Positions 44,712 to 54,225 of a DNA stretch of 64,000 nucleotides are shown piece after piece (within the stretch, counting starts at the first letter, position 1; each line of letters begins with the position of its first letter). The notes below the pieces were generated by a model, which saw only the letters and a list, made by a program, of their open reading frames with translations, ran no database searches and was not told where the DNA came from. Both the position numbers and the translations under genes were made by a program. This DNA is from Bacillota bacterium (GTDB lineage: Bacteria > Bacillota > Desulfotomaculia > Desulfotomaculales > Ammonificaceae): the NCBI GenBank assembly GCA_040755295.1, contig JBFMBK010000012.1:20264-84263 (forward strand), read 5' to 3'.

Positions 44712-45905
44712 GTGCCGGAACCATCTCTGAAAATCGGAGGTCAGGTGGTAATTGAAAAAGAGGATTTCGGGAAGCTTTTTGACCTTCTCGCAGGAATGGG
44801 CTACCGCATAGTAGGCCCCACCGTGAGGAATGGCGCCATAGTCTACGATGAGTTGACCTCTGTTGATGAACTGCCTGTCGCCTGGACGGACGAGCAGGAA
44901 AAAAGCACCTACCGGCTGAAGCAGCAGAAGGAGAAGGCATATTTCGATTACGGCCCTGGGCCTCAGTCCTGGAAGAGATATCTCCACCCGCCGGCGGCGC
45001 GTTTGTGGCGGGCGGAACGTGAGGATGGCGGTTTTAAGACCGAGGTCGGCAGTGAAGAGATACCCAAATACGCTTTTATAGGTGTGCGTCCGTGCGACCT
45101 GCACGCCATGTCCATCCAGGACAAAGTCCTGACCGGCGGAAAGCACGAAGATACCGCATACTCTTTACGGCGGAAGAAAGCATTCATTGTCGCGGTAAAC
45201 TGCCGAAAGGCGGGAGGTACGTGTTTTTGTGCCTCGATGGGAACCGGTCCGAGAGCAACCATAGGTTTTGACCTTGCTTTAACCGAGGTGATCGATGGTG
45301 AGCGGCACTATTTTGTGGTAGAGGCGGGCACCGATAAAGGCGCGGAGGTTCTCCGCGGGATTCCATACAGGGAAGCCGGTGAGCTGGAAAAAAAAGCGGC
45401 GAGGGAAACCGTGGAGAAAGCGGCGGGAGAAATGGGGCGGGAGCTCGACACGACCGGTATTAAGGACATGCTGTACCGAAACCTTGAACACCCGCGCTGG
45501 GACAAGGTTTCGGAGCGTTGCCTCACCTGCGGGAACTGCACTATGGTATGTCCGACCTGCTTTTGCACGACGGTTGAGGATTACACCGACCTGAAAGGAA
45601 AACACGCGGAACGACGGCGTAAATGGGATTCCTGCTTTACAACGGACTTCTCGTATATCCACGGCGGCAGCGTCCGCTCTTCGGCCAAATCGCGCTACCG
45701 GCAGTGGCTTACGCATAAGCTCGGTTCCTGGATCGACCAGTTCGGCAGTTCGGGATGTGTGGGCTGCGGTCGTTGTATAACATTTTGTCCTGCCGGTATT
45801 GACATCACCGAAGAGGTCAAAGCCATCAGGGATGAAACCACGGCGGAAGTTAAGGTTGAGAATTCGGCACGCCCGGAGAATACGGATGACCGGCCGCGGC
45901 TGTAA
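44712..45905 (+). CDS. hydB: Group 3b [NiFe] hydrogenase beta subunit (HydB, AsrA-like)
   Basis: A 397-residue iron-sulfur electron-transfer subunit of the cytosolic NAD(P)-linked hydrogenase (sulfhydrogenase). The C-terminal part carries two [4Fe-4S] motifs, CLTCGNCTMVCP and CVGCGRCITFCPAG, and the middle part has GVRPCDLHAM and VAVNCRKAGGTCFCASMGTGP, shared with anaerobic sulfite reductase subunit A. GTG 44712 has GGAGGGA 5 nt upstream. First gene of a tight hydB-hydG-hydD-hydA operon in the same order as in Pyrococcus (family knowledge). Confidence 0.92.
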   Translation: MPEPSLKIGGQVVIEKEDFGKLFDLLAGMGYRIVGPTVRNGAIVYDELTSVDELPVAWTDEQEKSTYRLKQQKEKAYFDYGPGPQSWKRYLHPPAARLWRAEREDGGFKTEVGSEEIPKYAFIGVRPCDLHAMSIQDKVLTGGKHEDTAYSLRRKKAFIVAVNCRKAGGTCFCASMGTGPRATIGFDLALTEVIDGERHYFVVEAGTDKGAEVLRGIPYREAGELEKKAARETVEKAAGEMGRELDTTGIKDMLYRNLEHPRWDKVSERCLTCGNCTMVCPTCFCTTVEDYTDLKGKHAERRRKWDSCFTTDFSYIHGGSVRSSAKSRYRQWLTHKLGSWIDQFGSSGCVGCGRCITFCPAGIDITEEVKAIRDETTAEVKVENSARPENTDDRPRL

Positions 45906-45919
45906 AGGACGGGAGCGGA

Positions 45920-46792
45920 ATGGCTGACTTGGAACGTGAAAAGCGCACGACGATGAACTCCGAAACCGCGGAACCCATGGCAGCGCACTTATACCGCGTA
46001 AGGCGAAAGCAGCGGGAAACCGGCGATACGGTCTCCCTCGAAATAGAGCCGGTAAACGGGATGGGTATACGTCCGTTCCGGCCCGGTCAGTTCAACATGC
46101 TGTATGCATTCGGCGTCGGCGAAGTGCCGATTTCCATCAGCGGCGATCCTGCAGCACCGGAAAGGCTGGTCCATACCGTACGTGCCGTGGGAACGGTGAC
46201 GGAAGCGATCTGTACACTGGGTGGCGGTGACACGCTGGGAGTGCGCGGCCCTTTCGGGACTTGCTGGCCGGTGGAAGAAGCGGCCGGTCGTGATGTTGTC
46301 GTTGTAGCCGGCGGAATCGGACTGGCGCCGCTTCGGCCGGCGCTGTATAAGATTCGTTCCGCCAAAGACAAATATGGCGGGGCGGCTGTGTTGTACGGAG
46401 CACGCAGCCCGGAAGAGATCGTCTACCGCAGGGAACTGGAAGAGTGGCGAACGGGGAACGACCTCGATGTTCTAATCACGGTGGACAGGGCATCGAAAGA
46501 ATGGGGAGGCAGGGTAGGCGTCGTGACGACGCTGATCTCCGAGGTGTCGTTTGATCCTCCAAACACGGTGGCTATGATCTGCGGTCCCGAGGCGATGATG
46601 CGTTTTACGGTGCTGGAGCTGCAGAAACGCGGGGTAACCGAGGATAACATCTATATCTCCATGGAGAGAAACATGAAATGCGGCGTCGGTTTATGCGGGC
46701 ACTGCCAGTTGGGTCCGTTTTTCGTTTGTAAGGACGGGCCCGTTTTGCGCTACGATGTTATTAAACCGTTTTTCGGAAAGCGAGAGATCTGA
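45920..46792 (+). CDS. hydG: Group 3b hydrogenase gamma subunit (HydG, FAD/NAD(P) reductase)
   Basis: A 290-residue flavin reductase subunit that passes electrons between NAD(P) and the iron-sulfur subunits. FAD-binding segment [27 protein letters not shown](P)-binding [16 protein letters not shown] and [15 protein letters not shown], and a C-terminal [2Fe-2S] cysteine set [19 protein letters not shown]. Related to AsrB and dihydroorotate dehydrogenase electron-transfer subunits; context decides for hydrogenase. ATG 45920 chosen; ATG 45953 is an in-frame alternative. Confidence 0.92.
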   Translation: MADLEREKRTTMNSETAEPMAAHLYRVRRKQRETGDTVSLEIEPVNGMGIRPFRPGQFNMLYAFGVGEVPISISGDPAAPERLVHTVRAVGTVTEAICTLGGGDTLGVRGPFGTCWPVEEAAGRDVVVVAGGIGLAPLRPALYKIRSAKDKYGGAAVLYGARSPEEIVYRRELEEWRTGNDLDVLITVDRASKEWGGRVGVVTTLISEVSFDPPNTVAMICGPEAMMRFTVLELQKRGVTEDNIYISMERNMKCGVGLCGHCQLGPFFVCKDGPVLRYDVIKPFFGKREI

Positions 46793-46793
46793 G

Positions 46794-47570
46794 ATGGCCG
46801 ACAAGCCTAAACCGAAACTGGCCGTTTGGAAATTCGGCTCCTGTTCGGGGTGCCAGCTGGCGCTGCTTGACCTGGAAGACGAGCTGCTCGACATTGTGGG
46901 TGTCGTGGATATCGCGCACTTTCCGGAAGCGACACGAGCCGCGGTTAACGGGCCGTACGATCTTTCGCTGGTCGAGGGCTCCATTACTACGCCTCACGAC
47001 GCCGAGCGGATTCAAAAGGTGCGCCGTGAATCGAAGTTCCTGGTCGCCGTCGGCGCGTGTGCGACTTCCGGCGGTATCCAGGCGCTGCGCAACTTCCGGG
47101 ACGTGAAAGAACTCGTATCCATCGTGTATGCTACACCGGAGTACATCAGCACCCTCGATAAGTCGACACCGGTCGGTGAACACGTTCACGTTGATTACGA
47201 GCTTCGCGGCTGTCCCATCAACAAGAAGCAGCTTGTCGAGGTGATCAGCGCCTTCCTTCACGGACGGAAGCCTAACACGCCGCCGCACAGCGTCTGCATC
47301 GAATGCAAGCAGAGCGGTATGCCCTGTATCATGGTTACACAAGGTGTTCCGTGTCTGGGACCTGTAACACACGCCGGTTGCGGCGCGCTTTGCCCGTCAT
47401 ACAACCGCGGGTGCTACGGGTGTTTCGGCCCGATGGAGACGCCGAACGCTGAATCCCTGAGCCGGCAATGGGAACGCCTCGGTGTTGAGAATAAGGATAT
47501 TATCCGCGCGCTCCGTACGTTTAACGCCGGTGCGGAAGCGTTTCGCAAAGAGAGTGAAGCCCGTGAGTAA
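46794..47570 (+). CDS. hydD: Group 3b [NiFe] hydrogenase small (delta) subunit
   Basis: A 258-residue small subunit carrying iron-sulfur clusters. The proximal cluster ligands start with CSGC (Cys17, Cys20), continue with VGACATSGG, and the C-terminal half has many cysteines ([37 protein letters not shown]) for additional [4Fe-4S] clusters. ATG 46794 lies one base after the hydG stop. No Tat signal peptide, so the enzyme is cytoplasmic. Confidence 0.94.
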   Translation: MADKPKPKLAVWKFGSCSGCQLALLDLEDELLDIVGVVDIAHFPEATRAAVNGPYDLSLVEGSITTPHDAERIQKVRRESKFLVAVGACATSGGIQALRNFRDVKELVSIVYATPEYISTLDKSTPVGEHVHVDYELRGCPINKKQLVEVISAFLHGRKPNTPPHSVCIECKQSGMPCIMVTQGVPCLGPVTHAGCGALCPSYNRGCYGCFGPMETPNAESLSRQWERLGVENKDIIRALRTFNAGAEAFRKESEARE

Positions 47571-48852
47571 GACGCTGAAAGTAGATTACCTTGCCCGCGT
47601 CGAAGGGGAAGGCGGGCTTCTTGTAAGGGTCAAAGACGATAAGATTGCCGAGGTGAAACTCAAGATTTTTGAGCCGCCGCGTTTCTTTGAAGCGCTGCTC
47701 CGCGGGCGCAAGTATTCCGAAGCTCCGGACATAACGGCCCGCATCTGCGGGATCTGTCCGGTGGCCTACCAGATAACTGCGGTGCGGGCGCTGGAAGGAG
47801 CATTCGGGATTGCCGTTGGGGAGCAAATACGGGCGCTGCGCCGTCTCATTCACCTCGGCGAGTGGATTGAGAGCCACGCCCTGCACGTCTATATGCTGCA
47901 TGCTCCGGATTTTCTCGGGTATGAGGATTCGATTCAAATGGCGAAGGATTATCCGGACGTCGTGCAAAGGGGCCTGCAATTAAAAAAGGTTGGGAATGAG
48001 GTCGTCGCCGCCGTAGGCGGCAGAGAAATACACCCCATTAACGTGCGCGTGGGGGGGTTTTACAGATTGCCCGAAGGGCGGGAACTCTTCCCGCTGGTCA
48101 AACGTCTGGAGTGGGCGAGGGAAGCGGCTCTGGAAACCGTCCGGTGGGTGGCTGCTTTCCCTTTTCCGCAGTTCGAAAGGGATTACACGTTCGTGGCCCT
48201 GAGACATCCGCAAGAGTATCCGGTAAACGAGGGGCGGATTGTCTCCAACAAAGGGCTCGATATTTCCGCGGACCGCTACGACGATCATTTTGTAGAGGAG
48301 CATGTGCCGTACTCGAACGCACTCCAGTCGGCGTTAAAGGAAGGCGGGGAGTACCTGGTCGGCCCGCTGGCCCGGTATAATCTGAATTATAACCGCCTGT
48401 CCGGTGCGGCACGCGAAGCGGCTCAATCAGCCGGACTCGCCGGCATCTGCCGCAACCCGTTCAAGGGCATCATCGTGCGCGCTGTTGAAACCCTTTACGC
48501 CTGCGACGAGTCGCTGCGAATCATATCGAATTATAAGGTGCCTCGGATGTTGCATGCGGCGGAAGTAAGACCGCGGGCGAATACGGGATACGCGTGTACC
48601 GAGGCGCCGCGCGGTGTTTTGTACCACCGCTACCGTATTGATGACGACGGCGACATAGTCGACGCAAAAATTGTCCCGCCGACCGCGCAAAACCAGAAGA
48701 GCATTGAAAGCGACCTCCGGGAGTTTGTAAGTCGGAATCTGAATCAGCCTGAGGAAAAGCTGGTATGGCAGTGCGAACAGACCGTAAGGAATTACGATCC
48801 GTGTATATCCTGCGCAACCCATCTGTTGAAACCGAGTGTGGTGAGGGAATGA
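47563..48852 (+). CDS. hydA: Group 3b [NiFe] hydrogenase large (alpha) subunit
   Basis: A 429-residue catalytic subunit that binds the Ni-Fe(CN)2CO centre. Ligands are Cys62 and Cys65 (RICGICP) and Cys414 and Cys417 (DPCISC); all four are cysteine, none selenocysteine. The C-terminal extension after His420 (LLKPSVVRE) is the peptide removed by the maturation protease. GTG 47563 overlaps the end of hydD by 8 bp. The enzyme may oxidise H2 with NADP+, evolve H2, or reduce polysulfide; direction cannot be read from sequence. Confidence 0.95.
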   Translation: MSKTLKVDYLARVEGEGGLLVRVKDDKIAEVKLKIFEPPRFFEALLRGRKYSEAPDITARICGICPVAYQITAVRALEGAFGIAVGEQIRALRRLIHLGEWIESHALHVYMLHAPDFLGYEDSIQMAKDYPDVVQRGLQLKKVGNEVVAAVGGREIHPINVRVGGFYRLPEGRELFPLVKRLEWAREAALETVRWVAAFPFPQFERDYTFVALRHPQEYPVNEGRIVSNKGLDISADRYDDHFVEEHVPYSNALQSALKEGGEYLVGPLARYNLNYNRLSGAAREAAQSAGLAGICRNPFKGIIVRAVETLYACDESLRIISNYKVPRMLHAAEVRPRANTGYACTEAPRGVLYHRYRIDDDGDIVDAKIVPPTAQNQKSIESDLREFVSRNLNQPEEKLVWQCEQTVRNYDPCISCATHLLKPSVVRE

Positions 48853-49367
48853 TGGCTGACGGGAACGAGAACAACCTTATGGACGGAAGTCCGGTATTGG
48901 TGATCGGCGTCGGTAATGCGTACCGCGGTGACGACGCGGCAGGTCTCATAGCCGCGTCCAACATAAGAGAGAAAAACCTTCCCGGCGTTAAAGTAGTGGA
49001 GGAGAGCGGGGAGGGGGCGGCTCTAATGGAACTCTGGAAGGAACAGGATGCGGTCATCCTGTTCGACAGCCTGCGTTCGGGCTCGGAACCGGGGACGATC
49101 CAACGTTTTAGAGCTGGCGCGCAGCCCGTTCCGAAGGATATTTTCCATTATTCGACCCATCTTTTCGGCGTTGCTGAGGCGGTAGAGCTGGCACGCGCTT
49201 TAGACCGGCTTCCACCCCACCTTATCATCTACGGCATTAAAGGCAGAAATTTTTCCATGGGGCCCGAACTCTCTCCTGAAGTGGAGGAAGCGGTTCCGGA
49301 AGCGGTAAGGCTTGCGATGGAAGATATCCGGATACTACAATCGCCTGAGCGGCCAGGGCCGAATTAA
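48849..49367 (+). CDS. Hydrogenase maturation protease
   Basis: A 172-residue HycI/HyaD-type endopeptidase that cleaves the C-terminal peptide of HydA after nickel insertion. Signature [17 protein letters not shown] with the nickel-binding acidic residue, ILFDSLRSG with the second Asp, and HYSTHLFG with the histidine. ATG 48849 overlaps the hydA stop (ATGA). Last gene of the operon; the Ni insertion genes hypA-F are not in the window. Confidence 0.92.
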   Translation: MMADGNENNLMDGSPVLVIGVGNAYRGDDAAGLIAASNIREKNLPGVKVVEESGEGAALMELWKEQDAVILFDSLRSGSEPGTIQRFRAGAQPVPKDIFHYSTHLFGVAEAVELARALDRLPPHLIIYGIKGRNFSMGPELSPEVEEAVPEAVRLAMEDIRILQSPERPGPN

Positions 49368-49372
49368 CGTTC

Positions 49373-50011
49373 TCACGACTGTAGCCTGTCCAGCAGCACG
49401 ATCGTGCTTTCTGCGGGCAGGTTGTCCGGGGTCAGCTCAAGGAACGGCCTGCGCTCGACAGTGCCGAAGTGTTTAAGAAAGCCGTCCGCCGGGGCCACGG
49501 AGACGTTAAGGCCGGGGATCTTGTAGTGCATCGGGACGGCGATCCGCGGTTTCATCTCTTTAGTAAGGGCAGCCGCTTCGTTCGCGTCAATCGTGTAGGT
49601 GCCGCCTACAGGAATCAGCAGAACGTCTGCAAGCCCGATTTCCATCAGTTTGTCCGGCTCAAGACAGTGTCCGAGATCTCCCAGGTGGCAGATTTTTACC
49701 CCGTCCGTTTCAATAGTGAAGACGGTATTGAGGCCCCGCCTTTTCCCTTTTTCGTTGTCATGAAAGGTGGCGACCCCGCGGATGTTTATGCCCTTCGCCA
49801 AGTGCGTCCCTGTTTTATCAACAACAATAGGCTTTCCCTGTACAAGGCTGACGGCGTTGTGGTCATGATGCTGGTGGCTTACGGTCACGACATCGGGTGC
49901 AACCGGGGGAACGCGAAAACCTGTGTCTTCGTCGTACGGGTCGGTCATTACCTTTATCCCGGCACCGGTAACAAGAAAGAAACATGAATGTCCGAACCAT
50001 TTAATCCGCAT
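49373..50011 (-). CDS. Metallo-beta-lactamase-fold hydrolase (UPF0173-like)
   Basis: A 212-residue metal-dependent hydrolase. HQHHDHNAVS is the H-x-H-x-D-H zinc motif; HLGDLGH and VPMHYK supply later ligands. The IKWFGHSCFFL start and the overall layout fit the UPF0173 / UlaG-like group. Substrate unknown. It ends 5 bp from the end of the convergent hydrogenase operon and is not part of it. Confidence 0.88.
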   Translation of the reverse strand: MRIKWFGHSCFFLVTGAGIKVMTDPYDEDTGFRVPPVAPDVVTVSHQHHDHNAVSLVQGKPIVVDKTGTHLAKGINIRGVATFHDNEKGKRRGLNTVFTIETDGVKICHLGDLGHCLEPDKLMEIGLADVLLIPVGGTYTIDANEAAALTKEMKPRIAVPMHYKIPGLNVSVAPADGFLKHFGTVERRPFLELTPDNLPAESTIVLLDRLQS

Positions 50012-50142
50012 TTAAATTACCTCCAAGATATTTTGCTATGGTATCCCGGGATGGCAGCCGCTACTCGCTGCTTTGTAGTTGTCCGTATTGCGGTGCAATA
50101 TTTTCTTTTGTCATCGTGTTCATAATATAGAAAGAAAGGTGG

Positions 50143-51597
50143 TTGGACCAAATCATATCCGGCATCCGGCGAAAAAAACCTTTGCAGGAGCTTTTAAAAG
50201 AAAGAGATACCAGTAAGCTTTCCCGCATGCTCGGCCCACTGGACCTGGTGGCGTTAGGCATTGGGGCTATCATCGGCACCGGAATTTTTGTTCTTACCGG
50301 TGTGGCTGCGGCGCAGTATGCCGGTCCAGCCCTGATACTTTCGTTCCTGCTGTCCGGGGTGGCAGCCGTTCTTGCGGCGATTACCTACGCGGAACTGGCG
50401 GCCATGATCCCGGTGGCCGGCAGCGCGTACACGTACACTTACGCTTCATTGGGGGAGTTTGCCGCCTGGATCGTCGGTTGGAACATAGTATTGGAGTATC
50501 TTGTGGCTGCCGCTGCTGTTTCCATCGGGTGGAGCGCATATTTCACCGAAGCTTTTCGAGCAATCGGCATCGCGTTTCCGTCTGCCTTAACCGGCCCGCC
50601 GGCTGCCGGCGGCATGATAAACCTTCCTGCGGTGCTGATAGCTATAACCGTAACCGCGCTTGTCACCGCCGGCACGCGCGAGAGCACCACGGTCAACAAG
50701 GTGATCGTGGCTATAAAAGTCGGCGTCGTATTGTTTTTTATCATTTTGGGTGCCGGACACGTCAACCCGGCCAACTGGCATCCCTTTTTCCCTTTCGGTT
50801 ATCCGGGAATAGCGCACGGAGCCGCCATTATATTCTTCGCTTATATCGGTTTTGACGCCGTGGCTACCGCTGCCGAGGAGACGAAGAATCCCCAGCGCAA
50901 TCTGCCGATTGGAATCATCGGGTCACTGGCGATCTCAACAATCCTCTACATCCTGGTCACCGTCGTTCTGACGGGCCTGGTTGCTTACAGACAATTAGAC
51001 GTCGCCTCGCCCGTCGCTACGGCGCTTCTCAAGGCGGGAGTGACGTGGGCGGGCGGGATTGTTGCCGTCGGGGCTCTTGCCGGCATCACCTCGGTTCTTC
51101 TGGTGCTGGTCTACGCTCAGACCAGGGTATTCTACGCCATGTCGCGCGACGGTCTTCTGCCGGGGGTCTTCAGTAAGGTACATCCGCGGATTAAGACACC
51201 CTACCTGAGTTCCATTTTTGTCGGGGTCGGAATAGTAGTCATCGCGGGCCTCGTTCCGATAGGCATCGTGGCGCAGCTTGCCAATATCGGGACGCTTACC
51301 GCCTTTGTCGTTGTGGCCATAGGTGTTCTTGTGCTTCGTAAGACGGATCCGGATGCCAATCGTCCTTTTAAAGTACCTTTTTCACCCTATTTACCATTGT
51401 TGTCTTTAGCTTTTTCGCTTTATCTTATCTTCAGCCTTCCGCCTCTTACATGGGTGCGATTTTTGGTATGGATGGCGCTCGGAGTAGCGTTATACTTCAT
51501 GTACGGTAAACGCAAAAGCGTCCTTGCCCTTAAAGCAGACCTACCACGGCGGCGCCTCATAAGTTCCCCTGCTGGAAAACCTCGTCCCAAATCGTGA
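50143..51597 (+). CDS. Amino acid permease (APC superfamily)
   Basis: A 484-residue secondary transporter with about twelve hydrophobic helices. The N-terminal KLSRMLGPLDLVALGIGAIIGTGIFVLTG is the classic APC substrate-binding first helix with GIGAIIGTGIF, followed by YTYASLGEFAAWIVGWNIVLEY and FFAYIGFDAVATAAEETKNPQRN, typical of the cationic amino-acid transporter group. TTG start at 50143 is directly behind AAAGGTGG, an unusually short spacing, so the exact start is uncertain. Solitary gene. Confidence 0.9.
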   Translation: MDQIISGIRRKKPLQELLKERDTSKLSRMLGPLDLVALGIGAIIGTGIFVLTGVAAAQYAGPALILSFLLSGVAAVLAAITYAELAAMIPVAGSAYTYTYASLGEFAAWIVGWNIVLEYLVAAAAVSIGWSAYFTEAFRAIGIAFPSALTGPPAAGGMINLPAVLIAITVTALVTAGTRESTTVNKVIVAIKVGVVLFFIILGAGHVNPANWHPFFPFGYPGIAHGAAIIFFAYIGFDAVATAAEETKNPQRNLPIGIIGSLAISTILYILVTVVLTGLVAYRQLDVASPVATALLKAGVTWAGGIVAVGALAGITSVLLVLVYAQTRVFYAMSRDGLLPGVFSKVHPRIKTPYLSSIFVGVGIVVIAGLVPIGIVAQLANIGTLTAFVVVAIGVLVLRKTDPDANRPFKVPFSPYLPLLSLAFSLYLIFSLPPLTWVRFLVWMALGVALYFMYGKRKSVLALKADLPRRRLISSPAGKPRPKS

Positions 51598-52537
51598 AGA
51601 ATTTCAAACGCTGCCGTTTCCAACATGTAACTTTGCTGATATATTCCACGTCTGAAATTCAATCCCTTTATGTTTTAAAAAGCTTAATAACGATTTTGAC
51701 TGCTCCAATGCAATAGCCTTTGCGTAAACGTCACTGACAGGCGCGATAGGGCAGAGGGATGAGTGTCTTGTCCTTAAAGGTGGTATTTTACGTCCACCGC
51801 AGTCCTGGAGCAATACAGACTTAATGGTATTATTTGGTTGTGGGCGGATGCTTGCAGGTTGATTAGTTTATCAAGCATTTCCGGAAGGGGTGTTGTGTTT
51901 GACCGGTCGCTCACTTTAGAGAGTTCAGGCTAAACATATAAAAATGAATGTTAAAGGAGGAGGAGGAAGAGGGCGGTGACAGGCAAATTCTTTTAAGAAA
52001 AAATGGACGCGATTAAAAAGAACTTCCGCTAATAAGTATTATGTCAACCAGCGTTGATAAATCCCTGCCCCCACAAGGGTTAGGGCCGCCGGCTTTCCGC
52101 CTCTTATTAGCATGTTTTTGGAGTGCATTATAAACGGCTATTCACCCTGGCTTCTAAACGCCTCTTTCGCGACTGACATTTTCGCTGCTTGACATAATAG
52201 GAATCCCTTTTGGATCCGAATTAATAAAACGTGCTCCAGAATGGCCTACAAGGCCCCTGTAATTCAAATTTAAGGGTAAATATACCTACCAGGCCCTAAA
52301 TGACCACGTACAGGCCGATATCGTCGTAATAACGGCAAAACTTCTCTTCAAGGCTTCCATGGGTATTTTTAAGGTAGGAAATGAAATCGACTATGCTTTC
52401 AAAATGCAGGTCTTCATGGATTATGACCAGGCCCTGAACTATATCTATATCAAATTGCATAAAAAGAAACACCCCGGAGGTTTCGTAATCGGGGTGTTTT
52501 GTTTAAGGGATATGATTACTAAGCATGAAGCATGGTA
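51598..52537. other. 0.9-kb gene-poor stretch
   Basis: No gene is supported. A good ribosome site (AAAGGAGGAGGAGG near 51954-51966) leads only to GTG- and ATG-started frames of 6 and 9 codons. A remnant reading frame lies at 52263-52541 (separate entry), and a bidirectional terminator hairpin at 52461-52502. Confidence 0.5.
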
Positions 52538-52541
52538 TTAG
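52263..52541 (+). pseudogene. Possible decayed gene remnant
   Basis: The plus-strand frame reads as plausible protein before and after an in-frame TAA at 52260: APEWPTRPL, stop, then FKFKGKYTYQALNDHV... up to FMDYDQALNYIYIKLHKKK. The end runs straight through a terminator hairpin, so it is unlikely to be a functional gene. The segment ending in a F-x-D-Y-x-x-A-L-x-Y motif recalls the C-terminus of small STAS/SpoIIAA-like proteins, but this is weak. Confidence 0.3.
52461..52502 (-). terminator. Terminator of the small membrane protein gene
   Basis: ACACCCCG and CGGGGTGT pair across 13 nt; on the minus strand it is followed by TTCTTTTT, on the plus strand by TTTTGTTT, so it may work both ways. 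Confidence 0.8.
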
Positions 52542-52705
52542 TCCTGGTTAATCTTCTTCCTTTTCTTCCAGACCTGGCCTACGAAAGCCACAGCCACTCC
52601 TACTGCCAGCCAGAGAACGCCGAGCATAGGATCATTTTTGACAAATTCATAGATGCCTAGCAGCACGCAAAGCAATCCTACCAACCAGGTTAAACAGATT
52701 ATCAT
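52538..52705 (-). CDS. Small two-helix membrane protein
   Basis: A 55-residue hydrophobic protein: two transmembrane helices (LTWLVGLLCVLLGIYEFV and MLGVLWLAVGVAVAFVGQVW) joined by a short KNDP loop and ending in a basic KKRKK tail, which should face the cytoplasm. Function unknown. ATG 52705; AAGGAG lies about 14 nt upstream, somewhat far. A clear terminator follows, which supports a real gene. Confidence 0.6.
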   Translation of the reverse strand: MIICLTWLVGLLCVLLGIYEFVKNDPMLGVLWLAVGVAVAFVGQVWKKRKKINQD

Positions 52706-53183
52706 ATTAGGACAACAACTCCTTTCAAGAATTTTTAAAACAATTCGACAAAAAATATAAAATTCCTCCAACATATTTAAATTTTAGATAATAAAATTAA
52801 ACGGCCCCGATGTTATAGTGCCATTGATTGCGGGTGCTTCCTATCGAAGGCGACGAGGCTCTAAATGGCATTATGTAAACCAACCTCGGGAGAAAATGTT
52901 TCCGCAAATCAGGTTAAGATGTTATGTTAAGCAATTTTGGACTTTAACGATATGGCCGCATTCAAACGATTTCGGTATTTAAACTGCAAGTTATTATTGG
53001 TTGTTCTCGGCCCTACCCTCTCTCCTGCTCAGACATGGCATTGCAGCGTTATGTAAACTATTCTTATTGCGCAGTTTATCGGCGCTTCCGACGTAGGAGT
53101 GTTTGAATAAAAAAGGCCTTACAGGATGCCCTGCAAGGGCTTCGTACCGTTAAAAACCGGCGGCTATGCGAATAAAGGTGCCT
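52706..53183. other. Intergenic region with a degenerate repeat fragment
   Basis: No gene seen. The segment 53062-53100 (CAGTTTATCGGCGCTTCC, then GTAGGAGTGTTTGAAT) resembles the right-hand end of the dispersed repeat and may be a worn sixth copy. A terminator for the following minus-strand gene lies at 53108-53142. Confidence 0.45.
53108..53142 (-). terminator. Terminator of the PAS-GGDEF gene
   Basis: On the minus strand, AAGCCCTTGCAGG pairs imperfectly with CCTGTAAGGCCTT (11 of 13) and is followed by TTTTTTATT. Confidence 0.65.
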
Positions 53184-54206
53184 TCAGAGCGAGAAACGCA
53201 CGCAGTTTTTTCCGGCGGCTTTAGCTTCGTACAAGGCTTCATCCGCACGCCGGATTAGGGAGTCCACGCTTTCAATCTCTTCCGCTCTTAAAACCGCCAC
53301 GCCGAAGCTTGCGCATATGTTTATCTGATTGAACCCGGGAAGATGTAGGGATTGAGCCCGTAACGCCGCATGCAGGCGTTCGGCTATTCTTATGGCTTCG
53401 TCGGCGCCGGCGCCGGGAAGGCAGAGAATGAATTCTTCACCGCCGTAACGTCCCACGAAATCATAAGAACGACTTTTCTGAGTCAGGAAAGAGGCGAATT
53501 TCTTTAAAACCGTATCACCTACCTGATGGCCGTATGTATCATTGAAAAGCTTGAAATCGTCGATATCGGCCAGGATTATCCCGAGGGGTTTATCTTCCCG
53601 CCGCGCCCGGTTAACCTCTTTCTTCAGTTGACTCTCAAAGGCCCGGCGGTTCAAAACCCCGGTGAGATAGTCGGTGGTCGACAGCAACTCGGCACGTTTG
53701 CGTGCCATTTCTTCCTTCAAGTTAGACAATACCAGATTGCTAAGATCGATAAAGGAGTCATAAGTGGTTCCGGCCAACTCTTCGTAAGCGACCTTAATCT
53801 CCTCATAGGCAAGTTTAAGGTCTTCATACTCTTTGGTCAGCGTGTCATAAGTCTCACCGTTTTCTTGCCTGGAGGCGTCGTGAATTATGCACAGAAGCAA
53901 GTCCTCTCCATCTATGCGCGTGCTTCGCGAGATGATTTCTACAGGGAAAATACTGCCGTCATTGCGGCGGTGCAGCATTTTTTCAACCTCTGCCTGTTCG
54001 GCAGCCTGGGCTATATGGGCCGGCAGGTCGAATTCCGTTTCGGGAGCCCATATATCCTGAAACAAAAGAGCGAGTAATTCTTCGCGTTCATAACCGTAAG
54101 TGGCTACCGCGGCATCGTTGGCTTCGATTATTATACCTTCATAACGGACAAGCAGGATGATATCCCTGCTGTGCCGGAAGAGATGATTGAAAAGTAGCGA
54201 ATACAT
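53184..54206 (-). CDS. PAS - coiled coil - GGDEF diguanylate cyclase
   Basis: A 340-residue cytosolic protein that should make cyclic di-GMP. A PAS sensor domain covers about 1-125 (IIIEANDAAVATYGYEREEL, RRNDGSIFPVEIISR), a coiled coil about 125-175 (repeats of EEIKVAYEEL), and the catalytic domain ends the protein. The signature is GGEEF (255-259), with an allosteric I-site RSYD five residues before it, so it is probably active and product-inhibited. ATG 54206; the ribosome site is weak (GGTGAT). Confidence 0.93.
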   Translation of the reverse strand: MYSLLFNHLFRHSRDIILLVRYEGIIIEANDAAVATYGYEREELLALLFQDIWAPETEFDLPAHIAQAAEQAEVEKMLHRRNDGSIFPVEIISRSTRIDGEDLLLCIIHDASRQENGETYDTLTKEYEDLKLAYEEIKVAYEELAGTTYDSFIDLSNLVLSNLKEEMARKRAELLSTTDYLTGVLNRRAFESQLKKEVNRARREDKPLGIILADIDDFKLFNDTYGHQVGDTVLKKFASFLTQKSRSYDFVGRYGGEEFILCLPGAGADEAIRIAERLHAALRAQSLHLPGFNQINICASFGVAVLRAEEIESVDSLIRRADEALYEAKAAGKNCVRFSL

Positions 54207-54225
54207 TTGATCACCAGCTTTTTAT

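Noticed and set aside
47563..48852. Selenocysteine-containing hydrogenase
   Set aside because: All four nickel ligands are encoded by TGT/TGC and no in-frame TGA is present.
52359..52541. 60-codon plus-strand gene
   Set aside because: It runs through a perfect terminator hairpin and lacks a ribosome site; treated as part of a gene remnant.
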